Assembly: GCA_964466195.1 (NCBI GenBank)
Contig: CAYXMQ010000008.1
Location: 62,001-126,000, forward strand
Length of the DNA stretch: 64,000 nt
DNA from: PFJX01 sp964466195
Lineage (GTDB): Bacteria; Pseudomonadota; Gammaproteobacteria; Burkholderiales; Thiobacillaceae
Reading direction: 5' to 3'
The notes under the pieces are model-generated. The model had not been told where the DNA came from, searched no databases, and was given only the letters and a program-made list of their open reading frames with translations. The translations under genes and the position numbers were made by a program. Shown one piece after another: positions 1 to 8,060 of the stretch (its first letter is position 1; each line of letters begins with the position of its first letter).

Positions 1-439
1 CCGGCAGGTCGGGCGCGGTATCACCCAGCATACCGGGCCAGCGCAGGATTTCCTGTACGGCGAGTTCGCGCGCCTGCGGGAAAGCCGCTAACGCCGCGCG
101 TGATAGCTCTTGCAGCTGGCTCAGCAATGGCGCATTGAGATTGCCGGGCAGGGCGGCATCTTCACGTAAGGTGAAATTCACGCGGCATTCCAGCTTGCCG
201 CGTTTGACCTGTTCGCCGATGTTCGCGCGCAAAGTCGGTTCGAGCGCACGGAAGTCCTCGCTCATGCGGAAGGTGAGGTCGAGAAAGCGTGAGTTGACTG
301 CGCGTAGTTCGAGCGACAATTGTCCGCTCGGCAAATCGGCCGTATCGACCGCATAGCCGGTCATGCTGCGCAAGGTCGCGTCCGCGGCGGGGCGTACTTG
401 TTTGTCCTGTTGATGCGTTTCCTGCAGGGTTTCCTTCAT
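1..439 (-). CDS. yicC: YicC family endoribonuclease, N-terminal part (runs off the window)
   Basis: The reverse strand encodes SMTGYAVDTAD, then LELRAVNSRFLDL and FRMSEDFRALEP, the characteristic N-terminus of the YicC/YloC family. E. coli YicC is an endoribonuclease that affects sRNA stability. The reading frame is open to the window edge, so only the N-terminal part (about 145 codons) is present. The usual family start is near the SMTGY motif; an in-frame ATG sits there at 364. The frame also stays open upstream to an ATG at 439, adding 25 hydrophilic residues. Neither start has a convincing Shine-Dalgarno site, so the start is undecided and the longer form is given. It is divergent from the kinase gene. 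Family assignment is sure. Confidence 0.85.
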   Translation of the reverse strand, partial: MKETLQETHQQDKQVRPAADATLRSMTGYAVDTADLPSGQLSLELRAVNSRFLDLTFRMSEDFRALEPTLRANIGEQVKRGKLECRVNFTLREDAALPGNLNAPLLSQLQELSRAALAAFPQARELAVQEILRWPGMLGDTAPDLP

Positions 440-518
440 GGCGGCCACGATCTTGGTTATCCTTCGATGATTATTGCTCTCAGCGCAGTTTACTCTGCCG
501 AAATATTGCTTCCCACAT

Positions 519-1457
519 ATGGCTGCTCAAACCACTGAACCCCTGTCGCACGGCTATCACCTCGGCGAATACATCATCGATCGCCGGATCGGGGGGGGCG
601 GTTTTTCACTGGTCTATCTCGGTTTTGACGTCAATGGCCAACCGGTGGCGATCAAGGAATATCTGCCGGGCGGCGTCGTCAAGCGCGGCGAACAGGGCAC
701 GGTGCATCCGGTCTCGGTCGACAAGGAATCATCCTTTCGCTACGGCATGAAATGCTTCTTCGAAGAGGGGCGTTCACTGGCCAACATCCGCCATCCGAAC
801 GTGGTCAAGGTGGTCAATTTCTTCCGCGCCAACGACACCGTTTACATGGTGATGAAGTACGAACAGGGTAAAACCCTGCAGCGCCATATCGTCGGCCATG
901 AAGAGCCGATGCGGGAAACCTTCCTGCGCCGGGTCTTCATCCAGTTGCTCAACGGATTACGTGAGGTGCATGCGCACAAGATATTGCATCTGGATATCAA
1001 GCCTTCGAACATCTACATCCGCGCGGACGGTTCGCCGGTGCTGATCGATTTCGGCGCTGCCCGCCATGCCTTGTCGCAGGACTTCATGTCCTCGCCGATG
1101 TACACCCCGGGGTTTGCCGCCCCTGAGCAATACAAGCAGCGTGATCGGCTGGGGCCGTGGACGGATATCTACAGCGTCGGCGCCACCATGTACGCCTGCA
1201 TTACCAAAGGACCGCCGCAGCCCGCGGATGAGCGCCAGGAAAAGGACAAACTGATGCCTCTGGCCAAGTCTCATGCCGGCATCTATTCGAAGGGCTTGCT
1301 CGAATTGGTCGACTCCATGCTGCGCCTGAACTACACCGAGCGGCCGCAGAGCGTCTTCTTTGTACAGAAGCAGCTCATCAACATGGCGCAAGCCGCACGC
1401 ATGCAAAAGCCCACCCTGTTCTCGCTGATCAAAGAAAGACTTACCCGAGAATTATGA
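519..1457 (+). CDS. Serine/threonine protein kinase (Hanks type)
   Basis: Cytosolic eukaryotic-like Ser/Thr kinase of 312 aa, essentially a bare kinase domain with no transmembrane or PASTA region. Visible motifs: glycine-rich loop IGGGGFS (residues 24-30), ATP lysine in VAIKEY (K46), catalytic loop HLDIKPSN with D159, metal-binding IDFGAAR (D177) and an APEQY motif. The frame is open upstream to a TTG at 474, but the ATG at 519 starts just before the domain and is preferred. The stop overlaps the next gene as ATGA, so kinase and PP2C phosphatase are almost certainly cotranscribed and act on shared substrates. The glycine loop is encoded over a run of eight G (591-598). Substrates cannot be predicted. 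Confidence 0.9.
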   Translation: MAAQTTEPLSHGYHLGEYIIDRRIGGGGFSLVYLGFDVNGQPVAIKEYLPGGVVKRGEQGTVHPVSVDKESSFRYGMKCFFEEGRSLANIRHPNVVKVVNFFRANDTVYMVMKYEQGKTLQRHIVGHEEPMRETFLRRVFIQLLNGLREVHAHKILHLDIKPSNIYIRADGSPVLIDFGAARHALSQDFMSSPMYTPGFAAPEQYKQRDRLGPWTDIYSVGATMYACITKGPPQPADERQEKDKLMPLAKSHAGIYSKGLLELVDSMLRLNYTERPQSVFFVQKQLINMAQAARMQKPTLFSLIKERLTREL

Positions 1458-2365
1458 AATACGTTGTCTATCAGGCTAGTCGGCGCGGCGGGCGCCAGTA
1501 CAACGAAGATCGGGTCGCCTATGCCTATACGCCGGAGGCGCTGCTCATGGTATTGGCCGATGGCATGGGCGGGCATAGCAACGGCGAAATCGCGTCGCAA
1601 TTGACCGTTCAGGTCATTTCCAGTTTGTTTCAAGCGCGCGCCAAGCCGGTGTTGCCGGATATGAGCAGTTTCCTGCTCGACGGCATTTACGCTGCGCATG
1701 ACGCCATCAACGAATATGCGTTGCGTAAACGCATGTCAGACCCGCCTCGCACGACCTGCGTCGTCTGTGTCGTGCAGAAGGGGATGGCATGCTGGGCGCA
1801 TGTCGGCGATTCGCGCCTCTACCATTTCAGCCGCCGCGACACCTTATTCCGCACGCATGACCATTCCGCCGTACAGCAATTGTTCGATGATGGCGTGATA
1901 TCCGAGGCGGAGATGGGCACCCATCCCGACCGCAACAAGCTGTACAACTCGGTGGGCGGCTACATGCTGCCGGATATCGAACTCGACCAGCCGGTCAAAC
2001 TGCATGACGGCGATGTGCTGTTGTTGTGCACCGATGGCGTCTGGCCGGAACTGACTTCGACGGAAATGTTGTCCACACTGCGCGCTTACCCGCTCGAACG
2101 TGCGGTCAAGCACATGATGGATCACGCGGAATTCCGCTCCGGCCAGTATGGCGACAACCTTTCTGCCGTCGCGATGCGATTCGGCGAAGAGCGTTTCGCG
2201 ACTGACGAGTTATTGCGCAGCGACGATCTCGGTCTCGACGGTTTCACCACGCAACTCAAGAACATGGGCGGCAAGGGGCATCATCTGCCGCAGACGACCG
2301 ATCAGGAACTCGAACGCGCGATGGCCGATATCCAATCCGCTCTCGCCAAATACGGCAAACCTTGA
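1454..2365 (+). CDS. PP2C-family Ser/Thr protein phosphatase
   Basis: Metal-dependent PPM/PP2C phosphatase of 303 aa. The metal-binding motifs are present in order: NEDR near residue 19, LADGMGGHSNGE near 36-47, GDSRLYHF in the middle, CTDGVWPEL, and the C-terminal GDNLSA aspartate. It should remove phosphate from Ser/Thr residues, presumably those modified by the kinase encoded immediately upstream, whose stop codon it overlaps by 4 nt. After the phosphatase fold there is a C-terminal extension of about 60 residues (from roughly RFATDELLRSDD) with no recognisable motif. No signal peptide or membrane segment, so cytosolic. Related kinase/phosphatase pairs occur in type VI secretion loci, but no such genes are visible here. 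Confidence 0.9.
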   Translation: MKYVVYQASRRGGRQYNEDRVAYAYTPEALLMVLADGMGGHSNGEIASQLTVQVISSLFQARAKPVLPDMSSFLLDGIYAAHDAINEYALRKRMSDPPRTTCVVCVVQKGMACWAHVGDSRLYHFSRRDTLFRTHDHSAVQQLFDDGVISEAEMGTHPDRNKLYNSVGGYMLPDIELDQPVKLHDGDVLLLCTDGVWPELTSTEMLSTLRAYPLERAVKHMMDHAEFRSGQYGDNLSAVAMRFGEERFATDELLRSDDLGLDGFTTQLKNMGGKGHHLPQTTDQELERAMADIQSALAKYGKP

Positions 2366-2394
2366 ACCGCGGGGTTCATTAACCAAGGCATACC

Positions 2395-3135
2395 ATGACG
2401 ACTCTGCAACGTCCTTCCGGCCGCGCTGCCGACCAACTGCGCAATATCCGACTCATCCGAAATTACACCAAGCATGCCGAAGGCAGCGTGCTGGTCGAGT
2501 GCGGCGAAACCAAAGTGCTGTGCACCGCCAGTGTGCTGGAAAAAGTGCCGCCGCATGTACGCGGCTCGGGCGGCGGTTGGTTGACCGCCGAATACGGCAT
2601 GTTGCCGCGCGCCACTCATACCCGCGGCGACCGTGAAGCTGCGCGCGGCAAGCAATCCGGCCGCACGCAGGAAATCCAGCGCCTGATCGGGCGCAGTCTG
2701 CGCGCTGCGGTCGATCTGAGCCGGCTGGGCGAGCGCACCATCCATGTCGATTGCGATGTCCTTCAGGCCGACGGCGGTACCCGCACCGCCAGCATCACCG
2801 GCGCCTGGGTGGCCGTGCAGGATGCGATCAACTGGCTGGTGGCGCAGGGCAAGCTGCCGGAAAATATCATGCACGACCATGTGGCTGCGATATCGGTCGG
2901 CGTCTGGCAAGGCACGCCGGTGCTCGATCTGGACTATGCCGAAGATGTCGCCTGCGATACCGATATGAATGTGGTGATGTTGGGCGGGGTTGGCAAAACC
3001 GGCGGTTTGATTGAAGTTCAGGGCACGGCCGAAGGGGCGGCGTTTTCGCGCGCCGAATTGAACGCACTGCTCGATCTGGCCGAAAAAGGCATCCGCGAAC
3101 TGATGGCCGCGCAAAGCGCCGCACTGGAGACCTGA
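2395..3135 (+). CDS. rph: Ribonuclease PH
   Basis: Phosphorolytic 3'-5' exoribonuclease that trims tRNA 3' ends, releasing nucleoside diphosphates. The 246-aa product has normal family length and starts with the typical RPSGRAADQLRNIR. It contains GGGWLTAEYGMLPRATHTR and the phosphate-binding GKQSGRTQEIQRLIGRSLRA, followed by DCDVLQADGGTRTASITGAW and the acidic C-terminal DLDYAEDVACDTDMN. There is an AAGG ribosome-binding site before the ATG. It is 29 bp after the phosphatase gene and 1 bp before rdgB, a linkage that is common in proteobacteria. Confidence 0.97.
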   Translation: MTTLQRPSGRAADQLRNIRLIRNYTKHAEGSVLVECGETKVLCTASVLEKVPPHVRGSGGGWLTAEYGMLPRATHTRGDREAARGKQSGRTQEIQRLIGRSLRAAVDLSRLGERTIHVDCDVLQADGGTRTASITGAWVAVQDAINWLVAQGKLPENIMHDHVAAISVGVWQGTPVLDLDYAEDVACDTDMNVVMLGGVGKTGGLIEVQGTAEGAAFSRAELNALLDLAEKGIRELMAAQSAALET

Positions 3136-3136
3136 A

Positions 3137-3736
3137 ATGAAGAAAGTCGTCATCGCGTCCAGCAACGCCGGCAAGTTGCGCGAGATTGCCCGCATTCTGG
3201 AACCGCTCGATTTCGAAGCGGTGCCGCAAAGCGCTTTCGGCGTGCCGGAATGTCCGGAGCCGCACGTGACTTTTGTCGAAAACTGCATCGCCAAGGCGCG
3301 CCATGCCGCCGCGCATACCGGCTTGCCGGCGCTGGCCGACGATTCCGGCATCTGCGTTGATGCCTTGAACGGTGCGCCTGGCGTGTATTCGGCGCGTTAC
3401 GCCTGTGAGCCGGATTCAAACGAGCCGAAGTCGGACGAGCGTAACAATCAGAAGCTGATCGCGGCATTGCAGGGCGAAACCAACCGGCGCGCGCATTACT
3501 ACTGTGTCATGGTCTATGTGCGTTATCCGGATGACCCGCAGCCGATCATTGCGGAAGGCGCTTGGCACGGCGAAATCATCGACACGCCGCGCGGCGATGG
3601 CGGCTTTGGCTACGACCCGTATTTCCTGCTGCCTGAGTACGGCCAGACCGGCGCCGAACTGAGCATGGAAATCAAGAATGGCGTCAGTCATCGCGGCCAG
3701 GCGCTGCGTGCGCTGGCCGAAAAACTGCGTGCTTAA
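3137..3736 (+). CDS. rdgB: RdgB/HAM1 non-canonical purine NTP pyrophosphatase
   Basis: House-cleaning XTP/dITP pyrophosphatase that hydrolyses dITP, ITP and XTP to monophosphates, keeping inosine and xanthosine out of DNA and RNA. The 199-aa product begins KKVVIASSNAGKLREI (the SxNxxK nucleotide motif), has FVENCIAKARHAA, ADDSGICVDALNGAPGVYSARY and the C-terminal GDGGFGYDPYFLLPEYGQT followed by SHRGQALRAL, which are all hallmark motifs. Its start codon is 1 bp after the rph stop, indicating translational coupling. Confidence 0.97.
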   Translation: MKKVVIASSNAGKLREIARILEPLDFEAVPQSAFGVPECPEPHVTFVENCIAKARHAAAHTGLPALADDSGICVDALNGAPGVYSARYACEPDSNEPKSDERNNQKLIAALQGETNRRAHYYCVMVYVRYPDDPQPIIAEGAWHGEIIDTPRGDGGFGYDPYFLLPEYGQTGAELSMEIKNGVSHRGQALRALAEKLRA

Positions 3737-3754
3737 CTCTGTCCTGATCCGGAA

Positions 3755-4459
3755 GTGATTCCCTGGCTACACGCTAACGACCCGTTTCCGCCCGTGCATC
3801 GGGCCTCGCGGGAATACAACGGGCTGCTGGCGGCGGGCGGCGATTTGTCCGTGCCGCGCCTGTTGGCGGCCTACCGGCAGGGGATTTTCCCTTGGTTCAA
3901 TGCGGACGAGCCGATACTCTGGTGGTCGCCGGATCCACGCATGGTGCTGTTCCCGGCGGAATTCAAACTGTCGCGTTCACTCAAGAAACGCCTTGGCCGC
4001 GCCGATTACAGCGTGCGGGCGGACACGGCGTTCACCCGGGTGATGCAGGCCTGTGCTGCGCCGCGTGAGCGGGAAGGCGTGCAGGGCACCTGGATCAACG
4101 CCGCGATGATTGCGGCTTATACCGCGTTGCATGAGGCGGGCCATGCGCACTCCATTGAAACCTGGTTTCGCGACGAGAAAGGCGAGGAAGCACTGGCCGG
4201 CGGCTTGTATGGCGTCGCCATCGGGCGGGTGTTTTTTGGCGAGTCCATGTTCTCGCGCCAGACCGACGCCTCCAAGATCGCATTGGCGCATCTGGCGCGC
4301 TGGCTGCGCGCGCGCGATTTCGCGGTCATCGACTGCCAGATGAATACGGCGCATTTGGCCTCGCTGGGCGCGCGCGAGATTCCCCGCGTCGAGTTTTCGG
4401 CCCTGCTCGACCACGCTTGCGGGCAACCCGAAAGCAAAGACTGGCGGACGTTGGCATGA
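3755..4459 (+). CDS. aat: Leucyl/phenylalanyl-tRNA--protein transferase
   Basis: Transfers Leu or Phe from charged tRNA to proteins with N-terminal Arg or Lys, marking them for ClpS/ClpAP degradation. The 234-aa protein starts at a GTG that gives the family-typical IPWLHANDPFPPVH. It contains GLLAAGGDLSVPRLLAAYRQ, GIFPWFNADEPILWWSPDPR and the C-terminal half with GGLYGVAIGRVFFGESMFS and DCQMNTAHLASLGAREIPR. Its stop overlaps the start of bpt as ATGA, so the two N-degron transferases are made together. Confidence 0.96.
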   Translation: MIPWLHANDPFPPVHRASREYNGLLAAGGDLSVPRLLAAYRQGIFPWFNADEPILWWSPDPRMVLFPAEFKLSRSLKKRLGRADYSVRADTAFTRVMQACAAPREREGVQGTWINAAMIAAYTALHEAGHAHSIETWFRDEKGEEALAGGLYGVAIGRVFFGESMFSRQTDASKIALAHLARWLRARDFAVIDCQMNTAHLASLGAREIPRVEFSALLDHACGQPESKDWRTLA

Positions 4460-5184
4460 GCTACGCCAAAGACCTGCCGATCTTTCGCCTGCAGTTTTAT
4501 CTGACGGCGCCTTACGCGTGCAGTTATCTGCCCGACCGCCAGGCGCGCTCGCAGGTGGCGGCGCCAGGGAGCCTGATCGACGCCGGGGTTTACGGCGAAC
4601 TGGTGCGGCTCGGATTCCGCCGCAGCGGCCAGCATGTGTATCGGCCGCGTTGCGACACCTGTCGAGCCTGCGTGGCGGTGCGCGTACCGGTGGCGGCGTT
4701 TGCGCCGAGCCGGACGCAGCGGCGCTGCCAGACGCGCAACGCCGATCTGGAACTGCGCCTGCGCCCGTTGGCGTTCGACGAGGCGCATTACCAGCTTTAC
4801 CAGCGCTATCAAGCTGCGCGCCATGCCGGCGGAGGCATGGATCAGGACGATCGCGCGCAGTTTTGCAGCTTTCTGCTGCAAAGCCGCGTCGACAGCGTGC
4901 TGGCTGAATTCAGCTTGGCAGGCGAAGTGGTCATGGTGGCTCTGATCGACAAGCTGATCGATGGCCTTTCCGCCGTTTACACATTCTTCGATCCGGAGCT
5001 GGAAAAGCGCAGTCTGGGCAGCTTTGGCGTTCTCACCCAGATTCGGCTGGCGCAGGAAATCGGTCTGCCTTATGTCTATCTCGGTTATTGGATCGGCGCC
5101 TGCAACAAAATGGCTTACAAACGCAACTATCGCCCGCTCGAAGGCTTTGTCGACGGGCGATGGCAAGCGCTGGAGCTGACCTGA
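4456..5184 (+). CDS. bpt: Aspartate/glutamate leucyltransferase (bacterial R-transferase homologue)
   Basis: Attaches Leu to N-terminal Asp or Glu of proteins, feeding them into the ClpS/ClpAP N-degron pathway. It has the ATE family signature: CSYLPDRQA near the N-terminus and the paired cysteines RPRCDTCRACVAVRVPV, then GGGMDQDD, a GNAT-like core and the C-terminal PYVYLGYWIGACNKMAYK and YRPLEGFVDG. An in-frame ATG at 4417 would add 13 residues inside aat. The ATG at 4456 overlaps the aat stop and gives the typical MSYAKDLP start, so it is preferred (242 aa). With aat it covers both basic and acidic secondary N-terminal residues. Confidence 0.95.
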   Translation: MSYAKDLPIFRLQFYLTAPYACSYLPDRQARSQVAAPGSLIDAGVYGELVRLGFRRSGQHVYRPRCDTCRACVAVRVPVAAFAPSRTQRRCQTRNADLELRLRPLAFDEAHYQLYQRYQAARHAGGGMDQDDRAQFCSFLLQSRVDSVLAEFSLAGEVVMVALIDKLIDGLSAVYTFFDPELEKRSLGSFGVLTQIRLAQEIGLPYVYLGYWIGACNKMAYKRNYRPLEGFVDGRWQALELT

Positions 5185-5196
5185 TGAGGGAAATGC

Positions 5197-5751
5197 ATGG
5201 CGAATCTGCCTGACGCCGTCGAACAGGTGCTGCAAATGCATGCGCCGTTCATTCATGCCGTGGTCAACGCCTTGACTGACCGCGCGCAGCTGCCGCAATT
5301 GATGCAAACCCTGGCGGCCGCGGAGCAGCAGGGCTGGGCCGGGCTGGTGCGGGCCCTGCGCCAGATCGTCGATGGCCGCCGCGATGAGTCCATCAAGCTT
5401 GGGCTGGATGAGGAGGATCGCATCGTGGTCGACGCCGTATTACGCGGTTTGACCAACCCGGCAAGCTTGCCGGCGCTGGACAAAAAACCGGATGCGAGCG
5501 CCGCCGCCCCCGGCCTGGCGGCGATGATCGAAGCCAGCGCACGCGGTGATGCGCAAGCCTTGGCGGTATTGGCCAATATGGCCGAACAGATGGTGCGCGC
5601 CGGCGGCGACATGGCGCGCCTGGGCGGCATCATGCGACGCCTGGTCAATGGCGAGCGCGATTTCGAGATTCTGTCGAAGGGCATGGGCGCACTTGGCCGC
5701 AACTTGTTGCTGGATATCCTCAGCCAGCTTGGCAAGAGTGCGCTGCATTAG
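5197..5751 (+). CDS. Hypothetical protein, mostly helical
   Basis: I do not recognise this 184-aa protein. The composition suggests a soluble all-helical protein rich in Ala, Leu and Arg: N-terminal AVEQVLQMHAPFIHAVVNAL, a linker of about 15 residues rich in Ala and Pro near residues 90-105, and a second helical part with AVLANMAEQMVRAGGD and ILSKGMGALGRNLLLDIL. No signal peptide, metal motif or transmembrane segment is visible. It lies 12 bp after bpt and before the PilZ gene in the same direction, with codon use like its neighbours. It looks like a genuine conserved operon gene of unknown role. Confidence 0.75.
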   Translation: MANLPDAVEQVLQMHAPFIHAVVNALTDRAQLPQLMQTLAAAEQQGWAGLVRALRQIVDGRRDESIKLGLDEEDRIVVDAVLRGLTNPASLPALDKKPDASAAAPGLAAMIEASARGDAQALAVLANMAEQMVRAGGDMARLGGIMRRLVNGERDFEILSKGMGALGRNLLLDILSQLGKSALH

Positions 5752-5823
5752 TAGCCTTCCGGCCGGCATGCTGCGAATACAATGCCAGCCTGTCCAAACG
5801 CTGATTCGAGAGGATGAACACGG

Positions 5824-6735
5824 ATGTCTGAAGATCAGTTCCTGGTGCCGGTGCGTAGATCGGATATCGAATTAGGCAAGCCCTTGCCTTTTGCCGCTTA
5901 TGACTACGAACGCAACCTGTTGCTGAATCGCGGCGTCATCGTGACCAGCGAACACCAGATCGACGTCCTGATGCAGAAAGGCCTGTTTCGCGAGCGCAGT
6001 CGTCCGAAAGCCGTTGCCGGAACCGATACCCTGGAGGAGAAGACGGTGCTCGGCGAGGGCAAGCCGCAAGGCGAAACCTTGAGTTTCGATGCGGTCAAAT
6101 TGATGCCGGGCGATATCCTGCAATTGCAACCCTTGTTGGAAGGCCAGGTTGAACGCTTTTCAGTGCATGTCATCGGCGTCATGAAGCCGGTCAGCCTGCT
6201 GGTCAGCGCGCCCAGCCTCGATGGCAAACTGATCTTTGTGCGCGACGGCCAGACCTATCTGGTGCGCGCCTTCTCCGGCCTCAATGTCTGCGCATTCAAG
6301 GCCCGGGTGTTGAAGTCGCAACTGCAGCCGTTTCCCTATCTGCACCTGTCTTATCCCGACAGTGTTCAGGCCGTGCGGATCAGAAAAGCGATGCGCACGC
6401 CCGCCAGCATCATCGTGGCGATCCATGAAAGCGAGGGCGGCCGCCAGACGGGCGCCGGCAGGATCGTCGACCTCAGCGTCGGCGGCGCGCGCATGTACTC
6501 GCCGACGAGAATCGGCGTCAAGGATCAGACCCTCTGGTTGTCGTTCAAGGTGATGTTGGGCGATATGGAGGAATACGTGAAAACCCCGGCGGTGATTCGA
6601 TCGATCGGCGAAGAAAATGACGAACAGGGCAAACGCATGAATGTATTCGGCTTGCAGTTTGGTGAATTGGGGCAGTCGCAGCGCCTGATCATCATGAATC
6701 TGGTCTATCAGCACATCCTCAAGGAGACGATCTGA
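5824..6735 (+). CDS. PilZ domain protein (YcgR-like), c-di-GMP receptor
   Basis: A 303-aa cytosolic protein with an N-terminal region (about 1-80, starting EDQFLVPVRRSDIELGKPLP), a YcgR-type middle region and a C-terminal PilZ domain. Both c-di-GMP binding motifs are visible: RKAMR (the RxxxR arm) and DLSVGGARM (the D/N-x-S-x-x-G motif). It should therefore bind c-di-GMP and regulate motility, pili or exopolysaccharide. A REC-PAS-GGDEF-EAL protein and pilBCD elsewhere in the window are possible partners. Its stop overlaps the thyA start as TGATG. Confidence 0.88.
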   Translation: MSEDQFLVPVRRSDIELGKPLPFAAYDYERNLLLNRGVIVTSEHQIDVLMQKGLFRERSRPKAVAGTDTLEEKTVLGEGKPQGETLSFDAVKLMPGDILQLQPLLEGQVERFSVHVIGVMKPVSLLVSAPSLDGKLIFVRDGQTYLVRAFSGLNVCAFKARVLKSQLQPFPYLHLSYPDSVQAVRIRKAMRTPASIIVAIHESEGGRQTGAGRIVDLSVGGARMYSPTRIGVKDQTLWLSFKVMLGDMEEYVKTPAVIRSIGEENDEQGKRMNVFGLQFGELGQSQRLIIMNLVYQHILKETI

Positions 6736-7529
6736 TGCGGCAATACCTTGATCTGCTCCGGCACGTGCTGGCGCACGGCACAGAAAAATCCGATCGCACC
6801 GGCACCGGTACGCTCTCGTTGTTCGGTTATCAGATGCGCTTCGACTTGAGCCAGGGCTTTCCGCTGCTGACCACCAAGAAAGTGCATCTCAAATCCATCA
6901 TTCACGAATTGCTCTGGTTCCTGAAAGGCGACACCAACATCGCCTACCTGAAGGAAAACGGCGTTTCGATCTGGGATGAATGGGCCGACGCCAACGGCGA
7001 TCTCGGCCCGGTCTACGGCTACCAATGGCGCAATTGGCCCGCCGCCGACGGGCGCCATATCGATCAGATCAGCGAGGTGGTCGAGACCCTGAAACACAAC
7101 CCGGATTCGCGTCGCATCATCGTTTCGGCCTGGAACGTCGGTGAAATCCAGAACATGAAACTGCCGCCCTGCCATGCCTTTTTCCAGTTCTATGTCGCCG
7201 ACGGCAAGCTGTCCTGCCAGCTCTATCAACGCAGCGCCGATATCTTCCTGGGCGTGCCGTTCAATATCGCCAGCTATGCGTTGCTGACGCTGATGATGGC
7301 GCAGGCCACCGGCCTGAAACCGGGTGATTTCGTGCATACCCTGGGCGATGCGCACATCTATCTGAACCACCTGGAGCAGGTGAATCTGCAACTCAGCCGC
7401 GAACCGCGCGCCTTGCCGACGATGCGGCTCAACCCGGCGGTGAACGACATCTTCGAGTTCAAATACGAGGACTTCACGCTGGAAAACTACGATCCGCATC
7501 CCGCCATCAAGGCGCCGGTGGCCGTTTAG
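6735..7529 (+). CDS. thyA: Thymidylate synthase
   Basis: Makes dTMP from dUMP using methylenetetrahydrofolate. The 264-aa protein matches the short (E. coli-like) form: DRTGTGTLSLFGYQMRFDL at the folate/phosphate site, HELLWFLKGDTNIAYL, IWDEWAD, the catalytic cysteine in LPPCHAFFQFYV, QLYQRSADIFLGVPFNIASY and the C-terminal PAIKAPVAV. It overlaps the PilZ gene by one base and is followed 15 bp later by folA, which recycles the dihydrofolate that ThyA produces. Confidence 0.98.
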   Translation: MRQYLDLLRHVLAHGTEKSDRTGTGTLSLFGYQMRFDLSQGFPLLTTKKVHLKSIIHELLWFLKGDTNIAYLKENGVSIWDEWADANGDLGPVYGYQWRNWPAADGRHIDQISEVVETLKHNPDSRRIIVSAWNVGEIQNMKLPPCHAFFQFYVADGKLSCQLYQRSADIFLGVPFNIASYALLTLMMAQATGLKPGDFVHTLGDAHIYLNHLEQVNLQLSREPRALPTMRLNPAVNDIFEFKYEDFTLENYDPHPAIKAPVAV

Positions 7530-7544
7530 CAGGAGTCCGCGCCG

Positions 7545-8060
7545 ATGCTGCCAAACATCAACGTCATCGCCGCGATGGCGCGCAACCGCGTCATCGGCGT
7601 CAATAACACGCTGCCCTGGCGTCTGTCCGCAGATCTCCGGCATTTCAAGGCGTTGACCATGGGGCATCACATCGTCATGGGGCGCAAGACCTACGAGTCG
7701 ATCGGCAAGCCGCTGCCCGGCCGCACGACGGTGATCGTTACTCGGGATGCCGGCTATCAGGTCGACGGCTGCCTGACCGCCCATTCGATCGATGCGGCCA
7801 TTGCGCTGTGTGGTGACGATCCGGAAATCTTCTTCGTCGGCGGTGCTGAGGTATATGCCCAAATCCTGCCGCGCGCGCAGCGTTTATATCTCACCGAAAT
7901 CCAGGCCGAATACGACGGCGACGCGTATTTCCCCGCCTACGATCACGGCGCCTGGCAGGAGGTCGAGCGGCAGGTGCAGGTCAGCCCGGAGGGACTGGGC
8001 TATCACTTCGTGACACTGACCTCAAGACGCGAAAGCGGCGCCGATCAACCGCGCGGATGA
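7545..8060 (+). CDS. folA: Dihydrofolate reductase
   Basis: NADPH-dependent reduction of dihydrofolate to tetrahydrofolate. The 171-aa protein has the typical N-terminal NVIAAMARNRVIGVNNTLPW with the substrate loop, HFKALTMGHHIVMGRKTYES, then PGRTTVIVTRD and FFVGGAEVYAQILPRA. There is an AGGAG site before the ATG and it is cotranscribed with thyA. Its last 16 bases overlap the convergent xerD gene, so there is no room for an ordinary terminator between them. Confidence 0.97.
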   Translation: MLPNINVIAAMARNRVIGVNNTLPWRLSADLRHFKALTMGHHIVMGRKTYESIGKPLPGRTTVIVTRDAGYQVDGCLTAHSIDAAIALCGDDPEIFFVGGAEVYAQILPRAQRLYLTEIQAEYDGDAYFPAYDHGAWQEVERQVQVSPEGLGYHFVTLTSRRESGADQPRG

